DNA from: an uncultured Collinsella sp.
GTDB lineage: Bacteria > Actinomycetota > Coriobacteriia > Coriobacteriales > Coriobacteriaceae
Direction: 5' to 3'
Assembly: GCA_900541715.1 (NCBI GenBank)
Contig: UQLI01000010.1
Coordinates: 1 to 60,263, forward strand
Length of the DNA: 60,263 nt
Made by a program: the position numbers and the translations under genes. Each line of letters starts with the position of its first letter. Positions within the stretch are counted from its first letter, which is position 1. The notes under the pieces are model-generated. The model saw only the letters and a program-made list of their open reading frames with translations, had not been told where the DNA came from and did not search any database. Below, piece by piece: positions 8,949 through 18,179 of the stretch.

Positions 8949-10976
8949 ATGGAACAAAAGGCCAAGGAGGCAGCTTCGCACGCTGCGATTCCTGTGAGCA
9001 TCTCGGCGATGCTCGTCACGCTGGGCGTGGTGTACGGCGATATCGGCACCAGCCCTATGTATGTAACCAAGGCGCTCGTTGCCGGCAACGGCGGCATCGG
9101 AAGCGTCACGGAGGAGTTCGTGCTCGGCGCGCTCTCCCTTGTCGTGTGGACGGTCACGTTGCTGACCACCATCAAGTATGTGCTCATCTCGCTGCGCGCC
9201 GATAACCATGGCGAGGGCGGTATCTTTGCCCTGTACAGTCTGGTCAAGCGCTGTGGCAAGTGGCTTATCATCCCCGCCATGCTAGGTGGCGCCGCGCTGC
9301 TCGCCGACGGCATCCTCACGCCGGCCGTTACCGTTACCACGGCCATCGAGGGCCTGCGCACCATCCCGGCGGTCCATGCCGTGCTGGGCGATGACCAAGG
9401 CCGCGTCGTCGCCATTACGCTCGCCATCATCATCGTGCTCTTCTTGGTACAGCGCATCGGTACGGCCAAGATCGGTCACGCCTTTGGCCCCATCATGACG
9501 CTGTGGTTCCTGTTCCTGGGCGGCACGGGTCTGTTCTTTGTCTTCCAGCACCCCGCCGTGCTGCTGTGCCTCAACCCGGTGCGCGGCATCGCCTTTTTGC
9601 TGAGCCCCAACAACCACGCGGGCATCATGATTCTGGGCAGCTGCTTCCTCGCCACCACCGGTGCCGAGGCGCTCTACTCCGACATGGGCCACGTCGGCCG
9701 CGGCAACATCTACGCTACCTGGCCGTTCGTTAAGTGCTGCCTGCTGCTTTCCTATATGGGCCAGGGCGCTTGGCTTATGAACAACGCTGCCAACCCCGAG
9801 CTCATGGGCATTGCCGACCTCAACCCGTTCTACCAGATGCTCGCCCCGGGCCTGCGCCCGTTTGCCGTCGGCCTTTCCACCGTCGCGGCCATCATTGCCT
9901 CGCAGGCGCTCATCACCGGCGCATTCTCGCTGGTGTCCGAGGCCAGCCGTCTGGACCTCATGCCGCACATGCAGGTCTTCTACCCTGCCGAGACCAAGGG
10001 CCAGCTCTACATCCCCATGGTCAACAACGTCATGCTTGTCGGCTGCGTCATCGTGGTGCTGCTGTTCCAGAACTCGGCGCATATGGAAGCCGCCTACGGC
10101 CTTGCCATTACGCTGACTATGATGTGCACCACGCTGCTGCTCTTCTTCTACCTGCACGAGGAGCGCAAGCTCAAGGTTGCTCCGTGGATCTTCGCGGCCT
10201 TCTTCCTTTTGCTCGAAGGCTTCTTCTTCGTGAGCTCACTTACCAAGTTCTTCCACGGCGGCTACTTCACCATCCTCATGGCCGCGCTCATCATGGGCAT
10301 CATGGTGTGCTGGTACAACGGTACGGCTGTTGAGCAGCGCCAGTTTACGCTTCTGCCGCTGCGCAGCTACCTGCCGCAGCTCAAGCGCCTGCGCGACGAC
10401 GACCGTTACGAGCGCATGAGCGACAACGTCGTGTACCTGACCAAGGACACCCATACCGACTACATCGACCGCGATATCGTCTATTCGATCTTGGACAAGC
10501 ATCCCAAGCGCGCCCGCGCCTGGTGGTTTGTGAATGTCGAGACCATGGACGAACCGCACACCTTTGCCTATTCGGTCGAGACGTTCGGCACCGACTACGT
10601 GTTCCGCGTGCATCTGTACCTGGGCTACAAGATCAACCAGCGCGTCAATGCCTACCTGCGTCAGGTTGTTCAGGACCTGGCTGCCACCGGCGAGTTGCCG
10701 CCGCAGACGCATGACTACTCGGTCTACAAGGATCCGGGTAACATCGGCACGTTCAAGTTCGTCCTGATCCGTAAGCTTCTGGCGCCCGAAAGCGATGTGG
10801 AGCCGAGCGAGCGTACGGCCATCACGCTCAAGTACATCATCCGCCGCGCCGCCGGCACGCCTGCGCGTTGGTACGGCCTGGAGAACTCCAACGTGAGCTT
10901 TGAGTACGTGCCGCTGTTCACCAAGTTCAAGGCCGTGAACAAGATGCAGCGCCTGGCTCCCAACGAGCGACCGTAG
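8949..10976 (+). CDS. kup: Kup-family potassium uptake permease
   Basis: About 675 residues. The Kup/HAK signature GVVYGDIGTSPMYV lies near residue 27, followed by about twelve membrane helices to roughly residue 460 and a hydrophilic cytoplasmic C-terminal domain. The family imports K+ with protons. ATG 8949 is preceded by GGGAGGAA at 8 nt, which settles the start over an upstream in-frame TTG. A 64-aa membrane protein and a KdpD/KdpE-like pair follow on the same strand, suggesting that the transporter is part of a K+-responsive unit. No kdpFABC genes are in view. Confidence 0.93.
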   Translation: MEQKAKEAASHAAIPVSISAMLVTLGVVYGDIGTSPMYVTKALVAGNGGIGSVTEEFVLGALSLVVWTVTLLTTIKYVLISLRADNHGEGGIFALYSLVKRCGKWLIIPAMLGGAALLADGILTPAVTVTTAIEGLRTIPAVHAVLGDDQGRVVAITLAIIIVLFLVQRIGTAKIGHAFGPIMTLWFLFLGGTGLFFVFQHPAVLLCLNPVRGIAFLLSPNNHAGIMILGSCFLATTGAEALYSDMGHVGRGNIYATWPFVKCCLLLSYMGQGAWLMNNAANPELMGIADLNPFYQMLAPGLRPFAVGLSTVAAIIASQALITGAFSLVSEASRLDLMPHMQVFYPAETKGQLYIPMVNNVMLVGCVIVVLLFQNSAHMEAAYGLAITLTMMCTTLLLFFYLHEERKLKVAPWIFAAFFLLLEGFFFVSSLTKFFHGGYFTILMAALIMGIMVCWYNGTAVEQRQFTLLPLRSYLPQLKRLRDDDRYERMSDNVVYLTKDTHTDYIDRDIVYSILDKHPKRARAWWFVNVETMDEPHTFAYSVETFGTDYVFRVHLYLGYKINQRVNAYLRQVVQDLAATGELPPQTHDYSVYKDPGNIGTFKFVLIRKLLAPESDVEPSERTAITLKYIIRRAAGTPARWYGLENSNVSFEYVPLFTKFKAVNKMQRLAPNERP

Positions 10977-11036
10977 ACGTCGGCGGCTACACGGAGTTGG
11001 TTTTTGATGGATAAGCATGAGGCCGGGGAGGTAAAC

Positions 11037-11231
11037 ATGGATACAAAGGCGCTCGATGGCCGTGAGGCGGTGGTCGAAATGGTGCGTGAGGCGCGCGTCG
11101 ACGCCGCCGAAGATCGGTTCTTTACGAATCGTGCCAACATGGATATGGCCGATCGCGTAATTTCGATCGTGGCACTGGTATTTGGAGCGGTGTGCGTGTG
11201 TGCCCTGCTCGCGCACGTGCTGTTTGTCTAG
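11037..11231 (+). CDS. Small single-helix membrane protein after kup
   Basis: 64 residues: an amphipathic charged N-terminal half (EAVVEMVREARVDAAEDRFF), then one hydrophobic helix (VISIVALVFGAVCVCALLA) that nearly reaches the C-terminus. ATG 11037 has GGGGAGGT at 5-8 nt, better than the ATG 30 nt upstream. I do not recognise the family. It sits 60 nt after kup and before a hairpin terminator. A role as a small transporter partner, by analogy to KdpF in the Kdp pump, is a guess from position. Confidence 0.7.
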   Translation: MDTKALDGREAVVEMVREARVDAAEDRFFTNRANMDMADRVISIVALVFGAVCVCALLAHVLFV

Positions 11232-11276
11232 CGACCGCAGGTTGCAAAGGCTATACACTTGGAACCACCACAAGGG

Positions 11277-11320
11277 AAACCACCACAAAGGTGCCTGTCC
11301 CTTTGTGGTGGTTTTTGTTT
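11277..11320 (+). terminator. Palindrome with T-tract between the kup unit and the KdpD-like kinase
   Basis: AACCACCACAAAGG and CCTTTGTGGTGGTT form a 14-bp stem followed by TTTGTTTTT. The loop and CCTTTG core resemble the repeat family at 8792, so this looks like a copy of that family serving as a terminator. A shortened extra copy, CCACCACAAGGG, precedes it. Confidence 0.7.
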
Positions 11321-11342
11321 TTGAGAGAGGGGCGGGGCGCTG

Positions 11343-12968
11343 ATGGACGTCCGTGCGGACGGTGATATTGCCGAGAACTTTTGGTGGCGGCGCACTACGA
11401 TGACGCGTCGCGGCCCCCTGTACGATATCTGCGTGTCGGTGGGGCTGCTGGTCGCGGCGACGATTGTGGGCGCGCTGCTCGACCATCCGGGTCTCGCGCC
11501 GAGCATCATGATCGTCTATGTGTTCGCCGTTCAGCTGTGCGCATTCTTTACCTGGAGTCGCCTGTATTGCTTGCTGAGCTCGGCTGCCGCCGTGGCGCTC
11601 TACAACTTCTTGTTTGTCGACCCGCGCTACTCGCTGTCGCTTATCGACCGCGGCTATCCCGGCATGTTCTTCATCATGTTCGTGGTCTCGCTTGTGTCGA
11701 GCTCGATTGCGTTGGCCCTGCGCCGCGCCTTGGCACAGGCTGCCGCCAGCGACCGCCGCACGCATATGGTGCTCGAGACCAATCGCATGTTGCAGCGCTG
11801 CGCCGACGAGCAGCAGATCGTTCACGCCATGGCCACGCAGCTGGCGCGTCTTTCGGGCTGTCCGGTCGTGTGGTACAGCGCCGACGCCGAGGGCGATGAC
11901 CTGCTGCCGCGTGCGACATACACGGCCGTGGGCGATGCCGCGCCGGTGCACGAGCTGGCGCCGCAGATGCCACCGCGGCTCTCGGCGTCCGCCTATGTGG
12001 GAACGCCGCTCGATGCTACGTTCGGCGGCTCGGCGTTTTATGGCATCTACCTGACGGTTCGCACAGGCGACGGCTTCGCGCGCTCGGGCGACCCCGCCTC
12101 GGTGGTGGGCGTGCTGGCTATCGTTGCCGAGCCCGACGTGCTGACGCACGAGGAGCGGACACTTGCCGATGCTATCGTGAGCGAAGGCGAGCTGGCGCTC
12201 GATCGCGCCCGCGCCATGGAGGCCCGCGAGGAGGCGGCGGTGCTTGCCAAAAATGAGCAGCTGCGCGCCAACCTGCTGCGCTCCATCTCGCACGACCTGC
12301 GCACGCCGCTCACCAGTATTTCGGGTAATGCCGATGTGCTGCTCGACCAGGGCTCGACCGGCACCGCCGTGCTCGACGCCCAAACGCGCCGCGGCCTGCT
12401 CTTGTCCATTCGCTCGGATGCGCAATGGCTCAACGCCACCGTCGAGAACCTGCTCGCCATCACCAAGCTCGAGGGCGGCGGTATGCGCCTGTCGACCACG
12501 CTCGAGCTCATGGACGATATCGTGGAGGAGGCGCTGCGCCACGTGAACCCTGCCGTGCGCGAGCACGACCTTAAGGTGGTGGCGTGCGATGAGCCGGCGC
12601 TCGTCAACGTCGATGCGCGCCTGATGGTGCAGCTGGTGGTCAATCTGGTGAACAACGCCATCACCTATACGCCCGCAGGCTCGCATATCATGATTTCGAT
12701 TAGCGTCGACGATGGACGCGTGGCGTGCTCGGTGGCCGATGATGGTCCAGGCATCGCACCCGAGGATCGCGAGCGCATCTTCGAGTCGTTCTATACCGCC
12801 AACCATGGCCTGGCCGACAGCCACCGTAGTGTGGGCCTGGGGCTTTCGCTCTGCCGCTCCATTGCGCTGGCGCATGGCGGTAGCATAGAGGTTGCCGCGG
12901 CGGACCCGCACGGCTCGGTCTTTACGATTGAGCTTCCCGTCGCCGACGTTTCGTTTGATAAGGAGTAG
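11343..12968 (+). CDS. KdpD-like sensor histidine kinase lacking the KdpD N-terminal domain
   Basis: 541 residues. Order: a DUF4118-type four-helix membrane region (about 20-115), a GAF-like domain (about 140-280), the H-box SISHDLRTPL near 313, the N-box VNNAITYTPAG near 435, DDGPGIAP near 466 and SVGLGLSLC near 495. Full KdpD proteins carry an additional 300-400-residue N-terminal KdpD/USP part, which is absent here. The kinase should autophosphorylate its H-box His and pass phosphate to the adjacent regulator. Position next to kup suggests control of potassium uptake, an inference. A GAGAGGGGCGGGG stretch precedes the ATG. Confidence 0.88.
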   Translation: MDVRADGDIAENFWWRRTTMTRRGPLYDICVSVGLLVAATIVGALLDHPGLAPSIMIVYVFAVQLCAFFTWSRLYCLLSSAAAVALYNFLFVDPRYSLSLIDRGYPGMFFIMFVVSLVSSSIALALRRALAQAAASDRRTHMVLETNRMLQRCADEQQIVHAMATQLARLSGCPVVWYSADAEGDDLLPRATYTAVGDAAPVHELAPQMPPRLSASAYVGTPLDATFGGSAFYGIYLTVRTGDGFARSGDPASVVGVLAIVAEPDVLTHEERTLADAIVSEGELALDRARAMEAREEAAVLAKNEQLRANLLRSISHDLRTPLTSISGNADVLLDQGSTGTAVLDAQTRRGLLLSIRSDAQWLNATVENLLAITKLEGGGMRLSTTLELMDDIVEEALRHVNPAVREHDLKVVACDEPALVNVDARLMVQLVVNLVNNAITYTPAGSHIMISISVDDGRVACSVADDGPGIAPEDRERIFESFYTANHGLADSHRSVGLGLSLCRSIALAHGGSIEVAAADPHGSVFTIELPVADVSFDKE

Positions 12969-12972
12969 CGCT

Positions 12973-13686
12973 GTGCCGAACTCTGCCGTAAAACCGCTCA
13001 TCTTGGTCGTTGAGGACGACCCCGCTGTCCGCAATCTTATTGTTGCCGCGCTCGAGGCGCACGGCTTGCGTCATATGGCCGTGGAGACCGCCCATGCCGC
13101 CATCGCTGCCGCCTCATCGCAGGCACCGAGCATTGTGCTGCTCGACCTAGGTCTGCCCGATATGGACGGCGTCAAGGTGGTGGAGTCGGTGCGCGCATGG
13201 TCGGGCATGCCGATTATCGTGGTATCGGCGCGTAGCGAGGATGCGGACAAGATTCGCGCACTCGATGCCGGCGCCGACGACTACCTGACCAAGCCGTTTT
13301 CGGTCGAGGAGCTGCTCGCGCGCATTCGCACGACGCTCAGGCGCCTTTCGTATGCGCAATCGGGCGGCGTTGCCTCCGAGGGCACGTTCGATGCCGGTGA
13401 GCTGCATATCGACTTTGATGCCGGCATTGCCACGATGGATGGCGAGGAGCTGCATCTGACGCCGATTGAGTACAAGCTCTTGTGCCTGCTGGCACATAAC
13501 GCCGACAAGGTACTAACGCACCAGTTTATCCTGCACGAGATTTGGGGCACGGCAACTAAGAGCGACCTGGCGAGCCTGCGCGTCTTTATGGGCACGCTGC
13601 GCAAGAAGATCGAGTCCGACCCCGCGCATCCGCGCTATATCCAGACGCACGTGGGCATCGGTTACCGCCTGGTCACCCAAGGGTAG
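12973..13686 (+). CDS. KdpE-like OmpR-family response regulator
   Basis: 237 residues. The receiver domain has the acidic pair VVEDDP, the phosphoacceptor Asp in IVLLDLGLPD near residue 58 and the Lys in TKPFS near 107. The winged-helix DNA-binding domain occupies about 135-235 (LTPIEYKLLCLL, GIGYRLV at the end). GTG 12973 follows AAGGAG by about 7 nt and begins 4 nt after the kinase stop, so the two are translationally coupled. It is the expected partner of that kinase; targets probably include kup, but no binding site was identified. Confidence 0.9.
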   Translation: MPNSAVKPLILVVEDDPAVRNLIVAALEAHGLRHMAVETAHAAIAAASSQAPSIVLLDLGLPDMDGVKVVESVRAWSGMPIIVVSARSEDADKIRALDAGADDYLTKPFSVEELLARIRTTLRRLSYAQSGGVASEGTFDAGELHIDFDAGIATMDGEELHLTPIEYKLLCLLAHNADKVLTHQFILHEIWGTATKSDLASLRVFMGTLRKKIESDPAHPRYIQTHVGIGYRLVTQG

Positions 13687-13710
13687 GACGGCGTCCGCCA
13701 TCCCACTATG

Positions 13711-13777
13711 AGTTGCGGTGAAATACGGTCTATATTTGCCTAATTCCAGGTAAAACAGTCCGTATTCCACCGCAACT
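13711..13777. repeat. 67-bp hairpin repeat with a 21-bp stem
   Basis: AGTTGCGGTGAAATACGGTCT and its near-inverse (19 of 21 positions) are separated by about 25 nt. It lies between the convergent regulator and rlmKL stops, only 3 nt from the latter, so it may serve as a two-way terminator although T runs are weak. Confidence 0.75.
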
Positions 13778-13780
13778 TTG

Positions 13781-16348
13781 TTATTTGCCCTTGGGCTTGC
13801 TGGCGTAGAACTTCTTCTTTTTGGACTTGCCGGCAGGGGAGGGTTTGCCGGCAAAGTTTGATTTGCCGTTGCCGGCCTGCGTGGGCGCGGGCGCTGCTGC
13901 ACGAGGCTTGCGCGCCTCGGGGTTGCGCAGCTCCTCGGTTCGCTCGGCAATCTCCTCGGCGCTAAAGCCGACCTCGGCCATGGCGTCCTCGATGGGCAGT
14001 CGGCGCACGATATAGCAGTGGTGCACCTTCTGGTTGCGCGCGAAGTCCTCGGGGATGGTCTGTGCCGTAATGTCCTCCAGCACGACGCCCGCGCGCGCGA
14101 GCTTGCGCGTTTCGGGGCGGAAGCCGCGCAGGTTGCAGCTAAAGATGGCATGTCCGCCCTGTGCAAGCAGGCGAGATACGCCGGCCAAAAGCTCAACATG
14201 GTCGCGCTGGACATCCCAGGTGCGGCGGCCCATCTTGGACGAGTTCGAGAACGTGGGCGGGTCGACAAAGATCAAGTCCCAGCGGTTGCGCGTCTGGCGC
14301 TGGTCGCGAATCCAGGCGAGCACGTCGTCGCGCACAAAATGATGCTGCGGACCAACAAGGCCGTTCTGGCGCATATTGCGCTCGGCCCAGTCCAGGTAGG
14401 TGTTGGAAAGGTCGACTGTCACGGTTTCCTCGACGCCGCCGTCGGCCGCATAGCAGGTGGCGGTGCCGGTATAGGCGAACAGATTGAGGAAGCGGCGTGC
14501 CTGTTTGGCGTGTTCGCGCACCAGGTTGCGGGTGACGCGGTGATCCAGGAAGATGCCCACATCCAGGTAGTCGTCAAAATTGACGGCAAAGGTGAGCCCG
14601 CCTTCTTCGATGAGCGGCAGACGCCGGCGCGCGATGTTGGCGCGCTCGCCCGATCCGCCCTTGCCGGCGCCCTGCTTGCCGTACTGCGAGCCGCCACGCG
14701 AACGCATGCGGGCCTTGGCGTGCACATGCTCGGCCGGAACATCAAGGATGCGCGGCGCGATGGCCAAGATGTCGAGCATGCGGGCCTGGGCCAGCGCGGG
14801 GTCGATGGTCTTGGGCGCGGCGTATTCGGCGATGACGAGCCAGCGGCCCGGCGTCTGCGGGCAACCCTCGTACAGGTCGATGGCAGCGGAGTAATCGGGC
14901 AGGTCGGCATCGTAGACGCGGTAGCAGCTCACGCCCTCGCGCTTTGCCCACTTGCGACGCAGGCGTGCGTTCTTGCGCAGGCGGTTGGCGAACTGCTCGG
15001 ATTCGGGGATGAGCACGGGCAGCGGCTTGCCGTCGCCCAGGTCGAGCGTGGCGGCAGGCTCGGGCATGGGAGTGCCGGCGGCGTTGTCGTTGACTTCGTC
15101 GGCATCCGTGACCTCGGCCTCGGCATCCGCACTGGTCGCAGCCTCAAAAGCTGCGGCGGCGTGGTCGAGCGAAGGCCAGACTTCGACGGTCGCCTCCTCG
15201 TTGTTGGGCATGACGGCGATCGAGCACTCGGGCTCGGCGTGGAGCGCGCGGGCCAGCAATCCATCGCGGGTGAGCGCGGCGACCGGCGCCGCGGCAAGTT
15301 CGGGCGCGCGGCGCAGCTCGCCGACCAGCGTCATGGCGTCGTGCATGAGCGAAAGCGGTGTCTCGGTCGTATCCGCGACCACGGCGGCACCGGCGACGGC
15401 GCCCGCGTGGTCCAGCACGGTGGCGGATTTGGCGGCGCAAAAATCGACAAAGCGCTTGTAGCCGGCGCACTTGACCATGCGCTCAGCGGTCTTGCGGGCG
15501 GCGGGGTCAACATCCACGGCCACGATGCGTGCCTCGCGCTCGCGTGCTGCCGCCTCGCGCTCGCGTTCCTCGGTAAGCAGCTGCTCCCACAGAGCGGCGT
15601 CGTGCAGCTGCCAGCCCTCAAAGCCCCAGCGCTCGCGTGCGGCGCCCGGGGCGCGGTCAGTCAGAATGTTCACGGCCTCCAGCAGCAGGCCGCCGCCGGC
15701 GCACGAGGCATCGACCAGCGTGGGCAGGGCCTCGTTCTCGTAGTCGTCGGCCGTCAACTCGCGCTCGCACAGTGCGGTCCAGCCGACCTGCGCCAGCACC
15801 AGGGCGGCGTAGTCGGGGCGCAGCACGTGCGCGCCCTCGCCGGCGCGGGTCGCTGCGGGCGGCAGGCGTTTGAACAGCGGGTCGCCCGAAAGGTCCAGGC
15901 TGATGCTCGCGCGGCGCTGGCGCAGCGAAAGCAACAGGTGAACGTCGGGATCGGCGGCGTCGACATCGGCGCGACGGCCCGTGGTCTCGGCCAGACGGTC
16001 GCACAGCGCGTCCTTGGCGCGCAGGGCCGAGAAACGCGTGTTGCGCAGCTGCTCGGTCACGCCGCGGGCGGTGATGGCGATGGTGGCGCCGGGGCGGATG
16101 ATGGTCTCCCAGGTGATGTCGTAAACGCTGTCGTACAGCTCATCGGCATCCTGCGCCTCAAAGCGCCCGAGTACCACGAACACACGGCTCGCCAGGCGCG
16201 ACCACAGACAGGCGCGGTAGCCTTCTTCGAGCTCGCCCTCAAACGTGGCGCGGCCCTTCAGCCGGCGAACATGCGAAAGCCCGAGGCGTTTAAGCTCATC
16301 GGCGAGTGCGGACTCAAAGCCCTCGGGGCAGCTTGCGTAAAATTCCAT
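13781..16348 (-). CDS. rlmL: RlmKL-type 23S rRNA methyltransferase, first half degenerate
   Basis: 855 residues with the fused layout of RlmKL: THUMP-containing N-terminus (about 45-150), a first methyltransferase (RlmL-like, m2G2445 in E. coli), a variable acidic linker (about 375-430), a second methyltransferase (RlmK-like, m7G2069) and a Lys/Pro/Ala-rich tail. The second half looks intact: FLNLFAYTGTATCYA near 619 and FVDPPTFSNSSKMG near 691. In the first half the SAM loop reads DASCAGGGLLLEA instead of the usual DPxCGSGTxxIEA. No NPPYGER motif is present; VVADTTETP stands where it is expected. So the RlmL activity may be lost while the RlmK activity remains. Convergent with the two-component genes. 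Confidence 0.88.
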   Translation of the reverse strand: MEFYASCPEGFESALADELKRLGLSHVRRLKGRATFEGELEEGYRACLWSRLASRVFVVLGRFEAQDADELYDSVYDITWETIIRPGATIAITARGVTEQLRNTRFSALRAKDALCDRLAETTGRRADVDAADPDVHLLLSLRQRRASISLDLSGDPLFKRLPPAATRAGEGAHVLRPDYAALVLAQVGWTALCERELTADDYENEALPTLVDASCAGGGLLLEAVNILTDRAPGAARERWGFEGWQLHDAALWEQLLTEEREREAAAREREARIVAVDVDPAARKTAERMVKCAGYKRFVDFCAAKSATVLDHAGAVAGAAVVADTTETPLSLMHDAMTLVGELRRAPELAAAPVAALTRDGLLARALHAEPECSIAVMPNNEEATVEVWPSLDHAAAAFEAATSADAEAEVTDADEVNDNAAGTPMPEPAATLDLGDGKPLPVLIPESEQFANRLRKNARLRRKWAKREGVSCYRVYDADLPDYSAAIDLYEGCPQTPGRWLVIAEYAAPKTIDPALAQARMLDILAIAPRILDVPAEHVHAKARMRSRGGSQYGKQGAGKGGSGERANIARRRLPLIEEGGLTFAVNFDDYLDVGIFLDHRVTRNLVREHAKQARRFLNLFAYTGTATCYAADGGVEETVTVDLSNTYLDWAERNMRQNGLVGPQHHFVRDDVLAWIRDQRQTRNRWDLIFVDPPTFSNSSKMGRRTWDVQRDHVELLAGVSRLLAQGGHAIFSCNLRGFRPETRKLARAGVVLEDITAQTIPEDFARNQKVHHCYIVRRLPIEDAMAEVGFSAEEIAERTEELRNPEARKPRAAAPAPTQAGNGKSNFAGKPSPAGKSKKKKFYASKPKGK

Positions 16349-16423
16349 GGGTGACCTCTCTGGTTGCGTCGCTCCATTATATGATGGATACTTCGTTTAC
16401 TCTCGCCCCCGAAAGGAACCCAT

Positions 16424-17251
16424 ATGATTGATGCGTGCCCCGATTCCGCCGTGCTCTTTTTTGACGTGGACGGCACGCTGACGTCGTTCGATCCCGACAA
16501 CATGACCGACAAGGACTTTTCGGCGGTTTGCCCCTCGCAGGCGGTCGTCGAGGCGTTTCATCGCCTGCGCAATGCGGGTCACCAGGCATTTATCTGCACG
16601 GGTCGTCCCTTGTGGCTGATTGCCGATGGTCTGCGTGCTTTGGAGCCTGCGGGTGTCGTTGCCATGGCGGGAGCGACGCTCGAGGTCGAGGGCCGCGTGG
16701 TGCATGAGGACTGCTTTGACGAGGACGTTATTGAGGAGCTTGCGCGCCGTATGGCCGCGGCAGGGATTGAGGCCTTTTTCGAGACCAACGTGGCTACTTT
16801 TGCCCTGGAACCCGCGGGTGTTGAGCAGTCGTCTCTGATCGGCACTTCTGTGGTGCACAGCACCGAGGAAATGCGCGTCGACGGCAGTCTGCGCGTGGGC
16901 AAGGTATGCCTCAGTGTGCCCAGTTTGGCTCGCGTGGCCAACGATGACGGCTTTATCGATCGCGAGTTTGAGCTGTGCAACACCGGTGGCCAGAATCGCG
17001 AGCTGAGCCCCAAGGGCATTGACAAGGGCGTGGGCGTGGCGCGAGCGCTGGAATACCTGGGTCGCACCGGCAACGCGCGCACCTTTGGCTTTGGCGATTC
17101 CGGCAACGATCTGGGTATGCTCGCCGCTGTCGAGACGGCCGTGGCCATGGGCAACGCTATGCCCGAGGTCAAGGCGCTCGCCGACTACGTGACTGATGAT
17201 GTCGCACACGACGGCACCGTCACAGCGATGCAGCATTTCGGCCTCATCTAA
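16424..17251 (+). CDS. Cof-type HAD phosphatase
   Basis: 275 residues. Motif I is LFFDVDGTLT with the nucleophilic Asp near residue 14, motif II is ICTGRP, and motif IV is GFGDSGNDLGML near 225, with a cap domain between as in Cof/YbjI proteins. These cytoplasmic enzymes remove phosphate from sugar phosphates, nucleotides or cofactors; the substrate here is unknown. GAAAGGAA precedes the ATG. It is divergent from rlmKL with about 75 nt between. Confidence 0.88.
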   Translation: MIDACPDSAVLFFDVDGTLTSFDPDNMTDKDFSAVCPSQAVVEAFHRLRNAGHQAFICTGRPLWLIADGLRALEPAGVVAMAGATLEVEGRVVHEDCFDEDVIEELARRMAAAGIEAFFETNVATFALEPAGVEQSSLIGTSVVHSTEEMRVDGSLRVGKVCLSVPSLARVANDDGFIDREFELCNTGGQNRELSPKGIDKGVGVARALEYLGRTGNARTFGFGDSGNDLGMLAAVETAVAMGNAMPEVKALADYVTDDVAHDGTVTAMQHFGLI

Positions 17252-17444
17252 TGAATCCCACGTTCTGACGTTTGCTCAAACTGCGACTCTTTGCTTTTGC
17301 ATGCTCAATCGATTTATCAATCCAAACACTGAGGTGTTTATACCGTTCGCCGAGAAGATAAAAAACCGCAGCTCACGCCTTGATAAACGTAGGTAAAGTG
17401 TTTAGCAGTTTAACGCCCATGTGCAAGCGAAAGGAATCAGGCAG

Positions 17445-18149
17445 ATGGCAATCAAGGTGTTCGCTGACGGTGCAAACCTCGAGGGCATGCTCGACATGTA
17501 CGAGAACGGCAACGTTCAGGGTTTCACGACCAACCCGTCCCTTATGAAGAAGGGCGGCGTGACGGATTACCGCGCGTTTGCCAAGGAGGTCCTGGCCCAC
17601 ATCACCGATGTGTCCGTCTCGTTTGAGGTCTTTGCCGACGACGTCGAGACCATGGAGGTCGAGGCGCGCGAGATCGCTACCTGGGCCGAGAACGTCTACG
17701 TCAAGATTCCGTGCGTGACCACCAAGGGCGAGTCCACCGCCGAGCTGGTGCGCAAGCTTTCGGCCGACGGCATCAAGGTCAACGTCACCACCATCTTTAC
17801 GCCTACGCAGGTTGATGAGATGGTCGAGGCCGTCGACGCCGAGACGCCGTCCATCATCTCGCTCTTTGCCGGCCGCATCGCCGATACCGGCGTCGACCCC
17901 ATTCCGTTTATGACGGAGTCGGTCAAGAAGGCCGCCGCAAAGCCCAACTGCGAGGTCCTGTGGGCGTCCACGCGCGAGCTCATCAACATTTACCAGGCCG
18001 AGGCCTGCGGTTGCCAGATCATTACGGTGCCCAACAGCATCCTGGCCAAGCGCAAGAACATTGGTCGCGACCCGTACGAGGTCTCGCTCGATACCGTGCG
18101 CGGTTTTGCCAAGGATATCGCCGCTTTGGGTTTCCATATCCTGCCGTAG
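17445..18149 (+). CDS. Small transaldolase / fructose-6-phosphate aldolase family
   Basis: 234 residues, the short TalC/FSA class. Catalytic landmarks are the Asp in VFADGAN near residue 7, the TTNPSLMKK loop near 29, the Schiff-base Lys in NVYVKIPCV near 86, and WASTRELINIYQ. It moves a dihydroxyacetone unit between sugar phosphates (pentose phosphate pathway) or makes fructose 6-phosphate. ATG 17445 has AAAGGA upstream and replaces an upstream in-frame ATG. The last eight residues (ALGFHILP) are echoed 150 bp downstream by a second copy of the DNA, see 18180-18305. Confidence 0.88.
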   Translation: MAIKVFADGANLEGMLDMYENGNVQGFTTNPSLMKKGGVTDYRAFAKEVLAHITDVSVSFEVFADDVETMEVEAREIATWAENVYVKIPCVTTKGESTAELVRKLSADGIKVNVTTIFTPTQVDEMVEAVDAETPSIISLFAGRIADTGVDPIPFMTESVKKAAAKPNCEVLWASTRELINIYQAEACGCQIITVPNSILAKRKNIGRDPYEVSLDTVRGFAKDIAALGFHILP

Positions 18150-18179
18150 CGCGAACGCCGACTGTACCGTGGGCTGTTC

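Noticed and set aside
10236..13034. 932-codon minus-strand frame opposite kup and the KdpD/KdpE-like genes
   Set aside because: It covers well-recognised genes and is rich in Arg, His and Ala, as expected of an antisense frame in GC-rich coding DNA.
14018..16354. 778-codon plus-strand frame opposite rlmKL
   Set aside because: Antisense shadow of a recognised methyltransferase gene, no domain, and biased composition.
17252..17444. Possible gene or RNA between the HAD phosphatase and transaldolase
   Set aside because: The stretch is AT-rich and probably promoter sequence; I found no frame with a ribosome-binding site and no stable fold.
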